Assembly: GCF_947495315.1 (NCBI RefSeq) | Contig: NZ_CANLYD010000005.1 | Span: forward strand, 124,001 to 188,000 | Direction of reading: 5' to 3' | Source: an uncultured Aquimarina sp. | Lineage (GTDB): Bacteria; Bacteroidota; Bacteroidia; Flavobacteriales; Flavobacteriaceae | Length of the DNA: 64,000 nucleotides | Shown: positions 26,201-35,102 of the stretch, piece by piece | How positions within the stretch are numbered: the stretch's first letter is position 1 | Layout of the letters: every line of letters begins with the position of its first letter | Position numbers and translations under genes: made by a program | The notes under the pieces: generated by a model | What the model was told of the DNA's origin: nothing | Database searches by the model: none | What the model saw: only the letters and a program-made list of their open reading frames with translations

Positions 26201-29200
26201 ATGTAACCGCAAATCCACCCAGATCTTCTTTGTTTACTGGTATTTTAATGGTTTTACTATTATTGGATAATTTTACAATTTGGGTTTCAATAACCTTATG
26301 GTTCTTTTCGATATCTATTGTTACATACATATCTTCTGAAGCAGAACCTAGTTTTAGCATCACTTCATCTCCGATAGTGTAGGTTGTTTTATTCGTAGTA
26401 ATTTCAAACAATTTATTATCCGAAATAGTATTATCTGATTGGTCAAATACAGTAATGTATTTGATGTCTTTTACCTTTTGTCCGAATTTATCTTTAGTGT
26501 TAAGTTCTATAATATACTTACCAGCTTCCCACTTTTTGATATTTCCAAAAGATATATCCTTAGTACCTTTCTCATTATCTTTAGTTTCTTTGGTATCATA
26601 GGTTTTATCAAAAACCATGTTTCCCTTTTCCCAATTTCTAAAATCATCTTCATTGCCATATGCATCATGAGGGAATAATTTTTTGAATTCTTCTTTTGTA
26701 AAGCTACTATAATCCGGTGCTTTCCAAGGGCGAGTACGTAGTGGACAATCTGGTGCTTGTAACTTATGGATTTTTATTGTTCCACTATTTGCTATAAATT
26801 CATTATTTAAATTTTGGGTAGCGATACTGAGTGTGTTATCTTTTTTGGTTTTGTCAATTTCGGAAGTGATATTTATGGATGCGGTTAAGGCGTGATATCC
26901 AACATTAACATAGGTAGTGGTACTTCTCGTTTCCCCATTGATATCAGTAACATCTGCAATTACTTTATAGGTAAAAATCGGTTGATTTTCTTTCGAAATA
27001 CTTTTGTCTGGTAGCGCAGCAAATGTGATGCTGTATTCACCTGTGTCATTAGTCTTAGTTTCTCCATGTGTGATTTCCTGTTCTTCGGTGTTTCTTGGAA
27101 ACCAATAACACCAGCGTGGATATTGTATTTGTCTGTATACGCGATATACTACTTTAGCATCGGTGATATTGCTACCTGCATAGGCAGTGGCAGTACCGGT
27201 AAGTTTGATACTGTCATTAACTTTATACGTTTCAGTAACCGGGTTAAATTTTGTTTCGAATTTAGGGCGTTTATACTCTTCTACAGAGAACGAAGTACTA
27301 TTGTAATTATCTGTTTGAATTGTATAATTACCGGTTAATCCAGAGGATGGTAGAATAAACTCACCTGCAAAGGATCCATATTCATTAGTTATAAAGCTCA
27401 ATAATTTAACTTGTTGCCCGTTTACATCAATAAGTTTTGCAAAGGTTTGCCTGTTGGCTACCACTTTAGGATTTTCTTTTCCTGTTGCAGCCATCATTAT
27501 TCCTTTAAAATATACCGTTTGTCCTGGTCTGTAAATACTTCGGTCTGTAAAAAGGAACGAGGTGTGTCTGGTACTTATATCAGGTTCATTGGTGCTGGCA
27601 TACTGATTAAGATATAATCCACTAAAATAAGCTTTGTCTGTTCCCTTGCTTACTGTTGCCAAAACATTGTAGTAATAACCTTCTTTAGAAAAAGAAGCTT
27701 CTCCTTTTTCGTTAGTAGTCAAGGTTTGGTTTAAGCTGTTTCTTTGGTTGTTAGAAACCAATTTGATAGTGGCTTTAGGAATCGGAGCACCATTATTTCT
27801 ATCTATTATCTGAAATTTTGTTTCGCTTGCTGTTTTGTTTTCAACTAGGGTAATATTTGTGACCTGAAGATTTCCAAAAGAAAATGTGTGTTCTTCACTT
27901 AAGTCTTTTGTGGTTGATCCGACGATAATATAACTTCCTTGTTCTAATTCGGGAACTGCAATTTCGGTAGTGTGATTTTGATAGTCTTTTTCGTCACGAA
28001 TTGTGGAACTCCAAGAATGGACAACAGATAATTTATTCAGAAAAGCGATTTTCTCCTTTTGTTTATAAATTTCCTGAAATGACTTTAATTGATTTTGTTT
28101 GACTTTTAGAACTTTAAAATATAGTAACTCCAAGTTTTTATAATTCACTAGAAGTCTGGTTGGTTTGTTAATCGGAATATAACTTTCCAATCTGATAGAA
28201 TTTACTTGTTTCTCAAGAATTTGATCTTTTAAATAATTACAATTATTAGCTCCTCTGGATTTTGGATATTTAGTAATTGCTTCTTCACAAACTTTTAAGG
28301 CTTTCTGAAGTGCCCATCGATGTGTTTCATTTTCGGTAGGTATATACGTTGAAGCCTGGGTTTGGTATAGCGTTGCAATTTCATAGTCATATAAAGTAGA
28401 AGAAGCATTATTTTGATGTTTTTCTTTTTCCGAAACCAAAGTTGCTAGTAGCAGTTCTTGTTTATCACTAAATAGAGCATTATCGTGGATAAACTTCAGG
28501 CGCTCTATATTTACTTCGATTAAAGCATCAGGTTGCTTATCTCTTTTGTGAAAATTGATGAGGTTTTGATATATTTTTAATGCGTGAAATTGTAACGATA
28601 ATGAATCTTTCGTTGTGATATTCAGTCTAGAAAATTCCTCATAGCTCTTTAAATAATCAGGAGAATCTACTTCAAATGCATATGCTGGTTTGGTAATATT
28701 GGTTTCTGAAGTTTTATAAAACGCTAGTGCATTATGTGATAAAAAATCAAAAAGCGTAGGTCTATAGATTTTAGAATCATTGGATTGAGAAAGGATATCA
28801 TTAAACTCTACAAGATCTGTTTGTTGGGCTAATAGACCGTTATTTAATGATTTCTCATAATACAAATGGATTTCTGCAAATAAAGTTTCTAAATCCCAGG
28901 TTCTAAAATCTTCTTTATCTACTTTTTCAGAAGTTTTAGTCCTGTTATAGAATTGCCATCGATGCTCTTGAAAATATTGCCAATACAGATTGGCTAAAAT
29001 GCTTTCTAGAATATTTCTTCTAGGAAATTCACTTTTAGCAATTTCACTTTTAAATTCCTTGATGATATTTAATTGTGCATTTTCTTCTAATACTAAATTA
29101 TACTTAGCTTTATAGAGTAATGCTTTAGTAGCTTGATTCGTGTTATTAACTTTTTTAGCATTAGTGTGAATCATTTCTACAACTTCTAATGCAGATTTTG

Positions 29201-29321
29201 GAAGCCCTTGTTGGTCAAAATCTTCTACTTTTTTCCAATCGCTTTGATAGTTATCTTGAGCCATCATATAATTTAGGTTTGTAATAAAGAGTATGAAAAC
29301 AAGAATGATATATTTTTTCAT
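23214..29321 (-). CDS. alpha-2-macroglobulin family protein
   Basis: 2035 residues. Signal peptide about 1-21, no lipobox. The N-terminal 380 or so residues are helical. MG-type beta domains follow, including RSIYRPGQTVYFKG at residues 595-609. A low-complexity bait-like stretch (KSAPAPMAMEMVADDAEMEE, then acidic) precedes LQETAFFFPKLTTDAEGNVS. The thioester-type motif is CAEQ at 1487-1490 in PYECAEQTFS; known bacterial A2Ms carry CxEQ here. A complement-like alpha-helical domain and C-terminal MG domain close the protein. The family traps proteases or protects the envelope. Confidence 0.88.
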   Translation of the reverse strand: MKKYIILVFILFITNLNYMMAQDNYQSDWKKVEDFDQQGLPKSALEVVEMIHTNAKKVNNTNQATKALLYKAKYNLVLEENAQLNIIKEFKSEIAKSEFPRRNILESILANLYWQYFQEHRWQFYNRTKTSEKVDKEDFRTWDLETLFAEIHLYYEKSLNNGLLAQQTDLVEFNDILSQSNDSKIYRPTLFDFLSHNALAFYKTSETNITKPAYAFEVDSPDYLKSYEEFSRLNITTKDSLSLQFHALKIYQNLINFHKRDKQPDALIEVNIERLKFIHDNALFSDKQELLLATLVSEKEKHQNNASSTLYDYEIATLYQTQASTYIPTENETHRWALQKALKVCEEAITKYPKSRGANNCNYLKDQILEKQVNSIRLESYIPINKPTRLLVNYKNLELLYFKVLKVKQNQLKSFQEIYKQKEKIAFLNKLSVVHSWSSTIRDEKDYQNHTTEIAVPELEQGSYIIVGSTTKDLSEEHTFSFGNLQVTNITLVENKTASETKFQIIDRNNGAPIPKATIKLVSNNQRNSLNQTLTTNEKGEASFSKEGYYYNVLATVSKGTDKAYFSGLYLNQYASTNEPDISTRHTSFLFTDRSIYRPGQTVYFKGIMMAATGKENPKVVANRQTFAKLIDVNGQQVKLLSFITNEYGSFAGEFILPSSGLTGNYTIQTDNYNSTSFSVEEYKRPKFETKFNPVTETYKVNDSIKLTGTATAYAGSNITDAKVVYRVYRQIQYPRWCYWFPRNTEEQEITHGETKTNDTGEYSITFAALPDKSISKENQPIFTYKVIADVTDINGETRSTTTYVNVGYHALTASINITSEIDKTKKDNTLSIATQNLNNEFIANSGTIKIHKLQAPDCPLRTRPWKAPDYSSFTKEEFKKLFPHDAYGNEDDFRNWEKGNMVFDKTYDTKETKDNEKGTKDISFGNIKKWEAGKYIIELNTKDKFGQKVKDIKYITVFDQSDNTISDNKLFEITTNKTTYTIGDEVMLKLGSASEDMYVTIDIEKNHKVIETQIVKLSNNSKTIKIPVNKEDLGGFAVTYSFANYNAYKSGTMPIAVPYEPSELTIETKTFRDKLQPGQQETWSFTVKGPKGDKVTAELLASMYDASLDQFRPHQWYFNPINRPIYYSYSQRKAAGSFTQGNFNIYNGYTRHTSFHHQGYDQLNWFGLYFGNSYYYGNGLAGSVRGMKRSRMANKSAPAPMAMEMVADDAEMEEVAVSGNAVKEESEADSLGHVENKNNVKEDKKEPLLEGVKIRKNLQETAFFFPKLTTDAEGNVSFNFTAPEALTKWKLQLLAHTKELNAGTQVLETVTQKELMILPNPPRFLREGDQITLSSKVSNISTKDLTGIIELQLIDALTGKSIDADLQNANIRQDFSVKAAGNTNVSWNLQIPDNVQTVQYKIVAKAGDFSDGEQNVLPVLSNRMMVTETLPMWIRSNQTKTFTLDKLKDNTSTTLKNHKLTLEMTSNPAWYAVQALPYLMEYPYECAEQTFSRYYANSLASHIANSNPRIQEVFNQWKNTDALLSSLEKNQELKSLIIQETPWLRDAQSETEQKKRIALLFDLNKMNNELQSALNKLQQVQFSSGAFPWFKGGRENRYITQHIAAGFGHLKKLGVTKFESKTQNMLQKAVRYLDQEFVKEYNELKKYCERNKIDINKDHLSYTQTHYLYMRSFFSDIKRANSTNEAWEYYMRQSKKYWLNRNLYSQGMLALILHRNNDATTATKIIRSLDQKSITSEELGMYWKSNTASWYWYQAPIETQALMIEVFAEIEQEPKKTEIVDNLKVWLLKNKQTNRWKTTKATTEAVYALLLQGSDWLSVTDMVEIVLGDQKIDPSQMDDVKVEAGTGYFKTSWNANEIQKDMATAKITKKGKGIAWGALYWQYFENLDKITSAETPLKLKKKLFLKKNTDTGEEITEITDKTQLQLGDLVRVRIELRSDRTMEFVHMKDMRASGLEPINVISQYKYQDGLGYYESTKDASTNFFFDYLPKGVYVFEYDLRVNNKGDFSNGITTIQSMYAPEFSSHSEGVRVKVE

Positions 29322-29655
29322 CTGTTTGATTTTTTGTGTTTGTTAAAACAATAATACAAGTCTTATACCAATCTTTATTGGATAAAAGCTTGAAGAAAGT
29401 AAATAACTATATAAAGCTACATAATTGCAACGATAAATTAGGGAAAACCTTGTTTTGTTTAGTCAAAGAGGTGAGTTTTTGAGTGTGAGAGTTTTTGAGT
29501 ATGTGGGTATGTTTGGGCGTGAGGATGTTGTTTGAGGCTAGTTGAGTGAAAAATAAATAAATTCCAAAACTAACAGACTTTTTGTTTTATCGTAAATCAT
29601 AATTCTAACTTCGCAATTAATTTTATCTTTACTCTTTCGAATCAAGAATATAATT
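29322..29655. other. 334-bp divergent intergenic region
   Basis: It separates the A2M gene (leftward) and mpl (rightward). I see no gene. A short direct repeat GAGTTTTTGAGTGTG / GAGTTTTTGAGTATG (about 29471-29505) is present, and the mpl promoter lies at the right side. Confidence 0.4.
29583..29615 (+). promoter_or_regulatory. candidate mpl promoter
   Basis: TTTG (29583-29586) and TAACTTCG (29608-29615) with 21 bp between them resemble the Bacteroidota -33/-7 pair. It lies about 40 bp upstream of the mpl start codon. The -7 box deviates from TAnnTTTG at one base. Confidence 0.4.
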
Positions 29656-31008
29656 ATGCGTGTACATTTTATTGCGATAGGAGGTAGTGCTATGCACAAT
29701 CTGGCTATGGCACTGCATCAAAAAGGAGATCAGGTAACCGGAAGTGATGATGTGATTTTTGAACCATCAAAATCAAGATTAGATCGGTATGGGTTATTGC
29801 CCGAAACTTTTGGTTGGTATCCTGAAAAAATCACTAAAGATATTGATGCGATTATTTTAGGAATGCACGCCAAGGAAGATAATCCGGAATTAAATAAAGC
29901 TCAGGAATTAGGATTGAAAATATATTCATATCCCGAATTTCTTTATGAACAATCTAAGAATAAAACTCGTGTAGTAATCGGTGGTTCTCATGGAAAAACT
30001 ACCATAACTTCTATGATTTTGCACGTATTACATTATCACGAAAAGGAAGTGGATTATATGGTGGGCGCTCAACTGGAAGGTTTTGATACGATGGTGCATC
30101 TCACAGAAGATAATGATTTTATGGTGCTGGAAGGTGATGAATACCTTTCTTCGCCTATAGATAGAAGACCTAAATTTCACTTGTATCAACCTAATATTGC
30201 ATTGATAAGTGGTATTGCATGGGATCATATTAATGTATTCCCAACGTTTGATAATTATGTAGAACAGTTTCAGGTTTTTGTAGACAGTATTGTTCGTGGA
30301 GGAAGCATAAATTATAATGCAGAAGATCCTGAAGTAGTTAAAGTAGTTGAAAACTCAGAAAATCAGATTCGGAAAATACCATATAATACGCCAGAATATA
30401 GAGTAGAAAATGGGGAGACCTTACTACAAACACCAGAAGGGGAGATGCCTATTGAAGTTTTTGGGGCACATAACTTGAGTAATTTGGCTGGAGCCAAATG
30501 GATTTGCCAACATATGGGCATTGATGAGGATGAGTTTTACGAGGCAATTGCATCTTTTACCGGGGCTTCTAAACGATTGGAGAAAATTGCAGAGAGTTCT
30601 AATGCTGTTGCTTATAAAGATTTTGCACATAGTCCGTCAAAAGTAAGTGCAACAACCAATGCTGTTAAGGAGCAATATAAAGATAAGCAGGTAGTGGCTT
30701 GTCTTGAGTTACATACGTATAGTAGTCTAAATGCGGAGTTTTTAAAGGAGTATGAAGGCGCACTAAATGCAGCTGATGAAGCTGTAGTGTTTTACTCACC
30801 AAATGCTGTAAAAATTAAACAGTTAGAAGAGGTGTCTGCAGATCAGATTGAAAGAGCTTTTAAAAGAGATGATCTTATTATTTATACGAATCCGAAGGAG
30901 TTTAAATCATACTTAAAACAAAAAGATTTTACCGATTCTGCCTTGTTACTTATGAGTAGTGGTAATTACGGAGGACTAGACTTTGATGAGGTGAAAGAGA
31001 TGATTTAA
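29656..31008 (+). CDS. mpl: UDP-N-acetylmuramate:L-Ala-gamma-D-Glu-meso-DAP ligase
   Basis: 450 residues. It starts with the Rossmann-like HFIAIGGSAMHNLA typical of Mpl rather than MurC (AIGGSAMHNLAMA). The ATP loop is IGGSHGKTT (residues 108-116). ALISGIAWDHINVF and AHNLSNLAG are the Mur-ligase middle and C-terminal signatures. Mpl joins recycled tripeptide to UDP-MurNAc in peptidoglycan recycling, in the cytoplasm. Length is normal. A good hairpin terminator follows 25 bp after the stop. Confidence 0.93.
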   Translation: MRVHFIAIGGSAMHNLAMALHQKGDQVTGSDDVIFEPSKSRLDRYGLLPETFGWYPEKITKDIDAIILGMHAKEDNPELNKAQELGLKIYSYPEFLYEQSKNKTRVVIGGSHGKTTITSMILHVLHYHEKEVDYMVGAQLEGFDTMVHLTEDNDFMVLEGDEYLSSPIDRRPKFHLYQPNIALISGIAWDHINVFPTFDNYVEQFQVFVDSIVRGGSINYNAEDPEVVKVVENSENQIRKIPYNTPEYRVENGETLLQTPEGEMPIEVFGAHNLSNLAGAKWICQHMGIDEDEFYEAIASFTGASKRLEKIAESSNAVAYKDFAHSPSKVSATTNAVKEQYKDKQVVACLELHTYSSLNAEFLKEYEGALNAADEAVVFYSPNAVKIKQLEEVSADQIERAFKRDDLIIYTNPKEFKSYLKQKDFTDSALLLMSSGNYGGLDFDEVKEMI

Positions 31009-31033
31009 TTTAAGTTTACAGAAAGATAAAAAT

Positions 31034-31062
31034 AAGGTGTTGCATTTTTGTGACACCTTTTT
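31034..31062 (+). terminator. rho-independent terminator after mpl
   Basis: AAGGTGT and ACACCTT pair around a 12-base loop and are followed by TTT. It lies in the 74-bp gap between mpl and the next + strand gene. Confidence 0.75.
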
Positions 31063-31082
31063 CTGTTTAATGATGTAACACT

Positions 31083-32528
31083 ATGATTATAAATAGTACC
31101 AATATTGTAGAGGAATTATTTAGGAAGAGGCATGGTATGGTAAAAAGGAAATTTGGAGGTAACAATTTTGATTTTAAAAAGATAAGTTTAAGTAGACTCA
31201 TAACTGGGTTAGGAATTGGTTTTTTTACAATATTTTTTGTGTATTCTTTTTTAACCATTTTTGTTGAAGTTTTTAGAATATTTCAATTAGGATTTAATGA
31301 TAGTAACGGAATTATAAAATTTAGCCCCTATCGACAATATTGGAACAATGTTTTATCATCTGGATTAGCAGTTGTATTAGGTAATTCAGCATTTGTTTTA
31401 TTCTGTTTAAGCAGACCTCAAAGAGTATTTGGGAATCATTCCACAAAGCATAAACGAATTATTAATGATCATATATTTCTTGCGTTTAATTTTGTGTATT
31501 GGTTTGCAAAAGTTGCTTATTTTATTGGTTTGATGGTTTCTATGTTCATAGATTTTGAATTCATCCATCAGTATTATTTTGTATTTGTCTTATTGTTAGT
31601 TGTCTTGTTTTTGGAAAGCTGGAAAACTCTAGGTCAGGTCATCAAAAAGAATAGACTAAGAGCAAAAATCCTACATTTTTTAATATTAACGATTATTGCT
31701 TTGGTTTTAGCTTTGCATCATCCATTAGATTCACGAAAAATAAATGATCTAATGGAAGAAAGTAATCCTACTATAGAGTTGCCAGTTTCTGAATACGAAA
31801 ATTATGAGCCTATAATTTCATATATGACCCTTAAATTGTTTTGGGATGAAGGAAAGTATTATGTTATTTATGGTAGAGGAGATTTTAGGATAGGTTTGGA
31901 TAGATATAATGACTATTTGGAAAGTATTGAGAATGAAATGTATAGGAAGGATTTTACCACAATTAATTTGTTAGCAGCAAAAGAGACACCAATTAAGATT
32001 GTGAAAAAATTAGAGAAAATACTTTATATTAATGGTTATTATAGGATTAAATATGTTACTAAAAACAATGATAAACTTGTTGAGCGTTATCCTAAATATG
32101 GTATTGCTACAAGAATTAGAATTCCCGATTATTTAATGCCCGAGTTTCCAATGCCACCTAGGTTAGATATGATTTATTTAGAAGGACTTACTAAAAAAAC
32201 TATACTGGTTGAAAATGGTTATACTATAGGAGAGCAAAAAAATGTAGGAGATAAAGAGTTAAAAAAAGTATTCGAAAGATATATTAGAGAAGATGTTTAT
32301 TTTGAACTCGAATATTCCAAAGACCTTTCTTATCAGGAATACATGGATGTATTATCTTGCTATAAGCAAGTTATTTTGAAAAAGAGAAAAGCCCTTGAGG
32401 TATTATCAGATAAAGGGGATTGTTTTGATTATTCTTTTAATAATGAACAATTTAAATTGTGCAAGGAAGAAGTTAAGATGATTAAACGTAAATTTCCTTT
32501 TAATTATAGGGAGGTAATAATAGATTAA
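31083..32528 (+). CDS. membrane protein with large soluble C-domain, unknown
   Basis: 481 residues. Five membrane helices lie at about 36-62, 80-104, 128-150, 158-176 and 195-212 (for example KISLSRLITGLGIGFFTIFF and YYFVFVLLLVVLFLESW). The remaining 270 or so residues are charged and probably cytoplasmic or periplasmic (MYRKDFTTINLLAAKETPIK). No motif is recognised. Codon use is AT-rich like its neighbours. It starts after the mpl terminator, so it has its own promoter, and it is convergent with the PaiB-like gene. Confidence 0.65.
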   Translation: MIINSTNIVEELFRKRHGMVKRKFGGNNFDFKKISLSRLITGLGIGFFTIFFVYSFLTIFVEVFRIFQLGFNDSNGIIKFSPYRQYWNNVLSSGLAVVLGNSAFVLFCLSRPQRVFGNHSTKHKRIINDHIFLAFNFVYWFAKVAYFIGLMVSMFIDFEFIHQYYFVFVLLLVVLFLESWKTLGQVIKKNRLRAKILHFLILTIIALVLALHHPLDSRKINDLMEESNPTIELPVSEYENYEPIISYMTLKLFWDEGKYYVIYGRGDFRIGLDRYNDYLESIENEMYRKDFTTINLLAAKETPIKIVKKLEKILYINGYYRIKYVTKNNDKLVERYPKYGIATRIRIPDYLMPEFPMPPRLDMIYLEGLTKKTILVENGYTIGEQKNVGDKELKKVFERYIREDVYFELEYSKDLSYQEYMDVLSCYKQVILKKRKALEVLSDKGDCFDYSFNNEQFKLCKEEVKMIKRKFPFNYREVIID

Positions 32529-32547
32529 CAGGTTTTAAGATGTTATA

Positions 32548-33147
32548 TTAAAAATGCTTCTCAAACAATCCATTAACAAAATCAGAAACACTCTTCTGAT
32601 TGTTTTTGATTAATTCTTGTTTAGCATTTTTAATATCAGCAGGTACTTTATCTTGACTAAGTTTAAATTTTCCTTCCCATTGTTGTACTTCAATTTCAAA
32701 ACAATGTATATAAGGAACTAAACGATCCATGCGCGGATCTCCTATTGATAATTTAAAATCTTGATTAGGAGCCTCGAGGAACTCTGTCATAGTAACCATA
32801 GATTTTTTTATAGATTCAGGATCTTTAATTTCTTTTACAATTCCTGTTGCGTGTGCGATGATATAATTCCAGGTAGGTAATTGCTTTGTAGTATAAATAG
32901 ATGGTGAAATATAGGTTTGTGGTCCCTGAAAAACAGCAATGATAGGGTAGTTGTCTTTTAATAATTCTACATGCGGATTATTGGCATCGATATGTCCCAC
33001 GAGTTTATCTCCATGAAATATAAGAGGTGCATGAGTAATAAAAGGTTTTGTTCCTTGTGCAGAAATTATGGTAGCAAATGGATATGCAACTGCTACACTT
33101 TTAATATTCTCCGTATTATAGTCTTGGTGATGTTTTGGTGGATACAC
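32548..33147 (-). CDS. PaiB-like FMN-binding negative regulator
   Basis: 199 residues. The N-terminus MYPPKHHQDYNTENI and the blocks YPFATIISAQG, THAPLIF and PTWNYIIAHATGIV match the PaiB family (FMN-binding, flavin-reductase-like split barrel; described as a negative regulator in Bacillus). There is no DNA-binding helix visible, so the enzyme role may be the real one. It is 3 bp downstream of the DUF1569 gene, forming an operon. Confidence 0.85.
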   Translation of the reverse strand: MYPPKHHQDYNTENIKSVAVAYPFATIISAQGTKPFITHAPLIFHGDKLVGHIDANNPHVELLKDNYPIIAVFQGPQTYISPSIYTTKQLPTWNYIIAHATGIVKEIKDPESIKKSMVTMTEFLEAPNQDFKLSIGDPRMDRLVPYIHCFEIEVQQWEGKFKLSQDKVPADIKNAKQELIKNNQKSVSDFVNGLFEKHF

Positions 33148-33150
33148 AGA

Positions 33151-33594
33151 CTATATGTTAAACTGTTGTAGATGATGATCTAAATGCTTGTATTGCATTT
33201 TACCCCATTGATCTTTTGTGAACTTTCCAAACATAGGGTGCGGATCCCATTCGGTAATAGTTCTTTTTTCAGAGAATTCGTTTACCAGTTTTAATAAAGT
33301 CTGTTTTTCTTCGTCAAAAACCTTAGCATCTACTATTTTAAGTTTTGGGTGTGTTGGTAGACTTTTCTTCCATGGTTTGTCATTATACATTGCTTTTTTA
33401 AAGAATAACTTAGCCAATAAACTAGGTTTCATTGGTGGGTGTTCTTTTTTTAATGCAATTTTAAGTGGAAACTGACAATGATAAAACATTTGAGAAATAT
33501 CCATCTTGCCCCATGCCGGAGCACTGTCATTAGATAATTTATGAATGCGATCTTCTATTTCGTTTTTTACAGTTTCATCAAAGAGGGATTTCAT
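33151..33594 (-). CDS. DUF1569 family protein
   Basis: 147 residues. Motifs KMDISQMFYHCQFPLKIALK and HPMFGKFTKDQWGKMQYKHL, with a closing LDHHLQQF, are the DUF1569 hallmark. The His-rich pattern resembles DinB-like four-helix metal-binding proteins. It is cytoplasmic and of unknown reaction. It is operonic with the PaiB-like gene (3-bp spacing). Confidence 0.8.
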   Translation of the reverse strand: MKSLFDETVKNEIEDRIHKLSNDSAPAWGKMDISQMFYHCQFPLKIALKKEHPPMKPSLLAKLFFKKAMYNDKPWKKSLPTHPKLKIVDAKVFDEEKQTLLKLVNEFSEKRTITEWDPHPMFGKFTKDQWGKMQYKHLDHHLQQFNI

Positions 33595-33714
33595 ATCTTA
33601 TATTGTTTAGTATCCAATACTCAAAAATAACAGAATTATTTTAAAAATTGGATATAGATATCCTAAGCTATTATTAAATAACTTTTCAATAAAACAAAAA
33701 AGAAAATAGATTTG

Positions 33715-34167
33715 CTAACCTACTTTTTCGAAAACAAGCTTTAGTATGCCTTCTAAATCACCATTGGCAGAAATATCTGAAGGTGTTCCAAGATTCATCA
33801 TTAAGGGTTGGTCTTTAATTTTTCCTTGTAAAAAGTATTGGAAAGTATTTCCAAATTTAAATTTGAAACCTTTCAACTCACTTCCAAAAGAAGTAAAAAT
33901 AACTTCGCTTCGTTCATCATCACTCTTTCCTTCTGCAAAAGCACTAATGGTAGCGTAAAAGACATCTTTTAACATATCATCGCTATAATAATCCCACTTA
34001 ATTGATGTTCCATTACAGGCTAGTAATTCAAACTCCGATTGTGCTTGGCATCCTCTAGGTACTTGTATGTGGTTTCCTACTAGATTTAAAAAGCTGATAC
34101 GTTTATTGTCTTGTCCATAGAAACTAATAGTAACTAGTAATAATACGAAAGTAAAAATGTTCTTCAT
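33715..34167 (-). CDS. small secreted protein, unknown
   Basis: 150 residues. Signal peptide 1-19 (cleaved after FYGQ). The mature domain has two Cys (in RGCQAQ and LLACNG) that could form a disulfide, and otherwise no known motif. Its end sits 120 bp upstream of the DUF1569 gene on the same strand. It is predicted periplasmic or secreted. Confidence 0.6.
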   Translation of the reverse strand: MKNIFTFVLLLVTISFYGQDNKRISFLNLVGNHIQVPRGCQAQSEFELLACNGTSIKWDYYSDDMLKDVFYATISAFAEGKSDDERSEVIFTSFGSELKGFKFKFGNTFQYFLQGKIKDQPLMMNLGTPSDISANGDLEGILKLVFEKVG

Positions 34168-34395
34168 AAATAGGTTAATTTGAAGTTGTTAAATTCAATG
34201 TTTTTAGATTATGGGTGGTCAAATATAGTAAAACTTTCATTTTCAAACAAATATATGTTTAATCAATCCGTAAACATGAACACTGTGAACAATATTTGTT
34301 GGTATTTTTCGGATAATAATATCTTGTATTTGAGATAAATAGTTTATACTTATGTCTTAAAGTGTTTAGGGAATAAAACTGTGTTAAAATTTTTT

Positions 34396-35094
34396 ATGAG
34401 TGAATATAATTCTTCATTTTCTATCAGGGAATGGGATGAGAATGATCGTCCAAGAGAGAAATTAATGGTTAAAGGGAAGAATGCGCTCAGTGATTCTGAA
34501 TTGATTGCTATTTTGATAGGTTCGGGAAATCGCGATGAAAGTGCTGTGGCGTTAAGTAAGAGAATTTTAGCCAGTGTAGATCATCAAATCAATTCATTAG
34601 GAAAACTCTCGGTAAAACAGTTAATGGGCTTTAAAGGTATAGGAGAAGCAAAAGCAATTGCCATTGTTGCCGGATTGGAGCTAGGAAGAAGAAGGAAGGA
34701 AGAAGACGATCCTGTGATGTCTAAAATCACTAATAGTAAAGATGCATATAGTATTCTCAATCCTTTTATAGGAGATTTAGAACATGAGGAGTTTTGGGTG
34801 CTTTATTTGAATAATTCAAATAAAGTATTACAGAAAAAACAGATCAGTATTGGAGGGAAGACAGGAACATTGGTGGATCCAAGAATTGTATACAAGTATG
34901 CATTAGAGTTTGGTGCAACTTCTATAATTTTGGCTCATAATCATCCTAGTGGATCGTTAATTCCTAGTTCCTCGGATAAAGCATTAACTCAAAAGCTAAA
35001 ACACGCTGGAGTAAGTTTAGATATAAAATTATTAGATCACTTAATAATAACAGAAAAGAAGTATTTTAGCTTTGCAGATGAAGTAATGCTATAA
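34396..35094 (+). CDS. radC: RadC-family JAB/MPN metalloprotein
   Basis: The start is set at the ATG (34396), which gives the usual RadC N-terminus (MSEYNSSFSIREWDENDRP); an upstream GTG (34381) is possible. A helix-hairpin-helix motif LMGFKGIGEAKAIAIVAG precedes the MPN/JAB domain with the metal motif HNHPSGS and the trailing Asp in PSSSDKA. RadC proteins carry JAMM metal sites but their role in repair is debated. 232 residues, normal size. The polysaccharide deacetylase gene follows at 8 bp. Confidence 0.92.
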   Translation: MSEYNSSFSIREWDENDRPREKLMVKGKNALSDSELIAILIGSGNRDESAVALSKRILASVDHQINSLGKLSVKQLMGFKGIGEAKAIAIVAGLELGRRRKEEDDPVMSKITNSKDAYSILNPFIGDLEHEEFWVLYLNNSNKVLQKKQISIGGKTGTLVDPRIVYKYALEFGATSIILAHNHPSGSLIPSSSDKALTQKLKHAGVSLDIKLLDHLIITEKKYFSFADEVML

Positions 35095-35102
35095 ACAGAA
35101 GT

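Noticed and set aside
29471..29505. Short direct repeat GAGTTTTTGAGTRTG as a possible operator or CRISPR-like repeat
   Set aside because: Only two copies, low complexity, no spacer structure.
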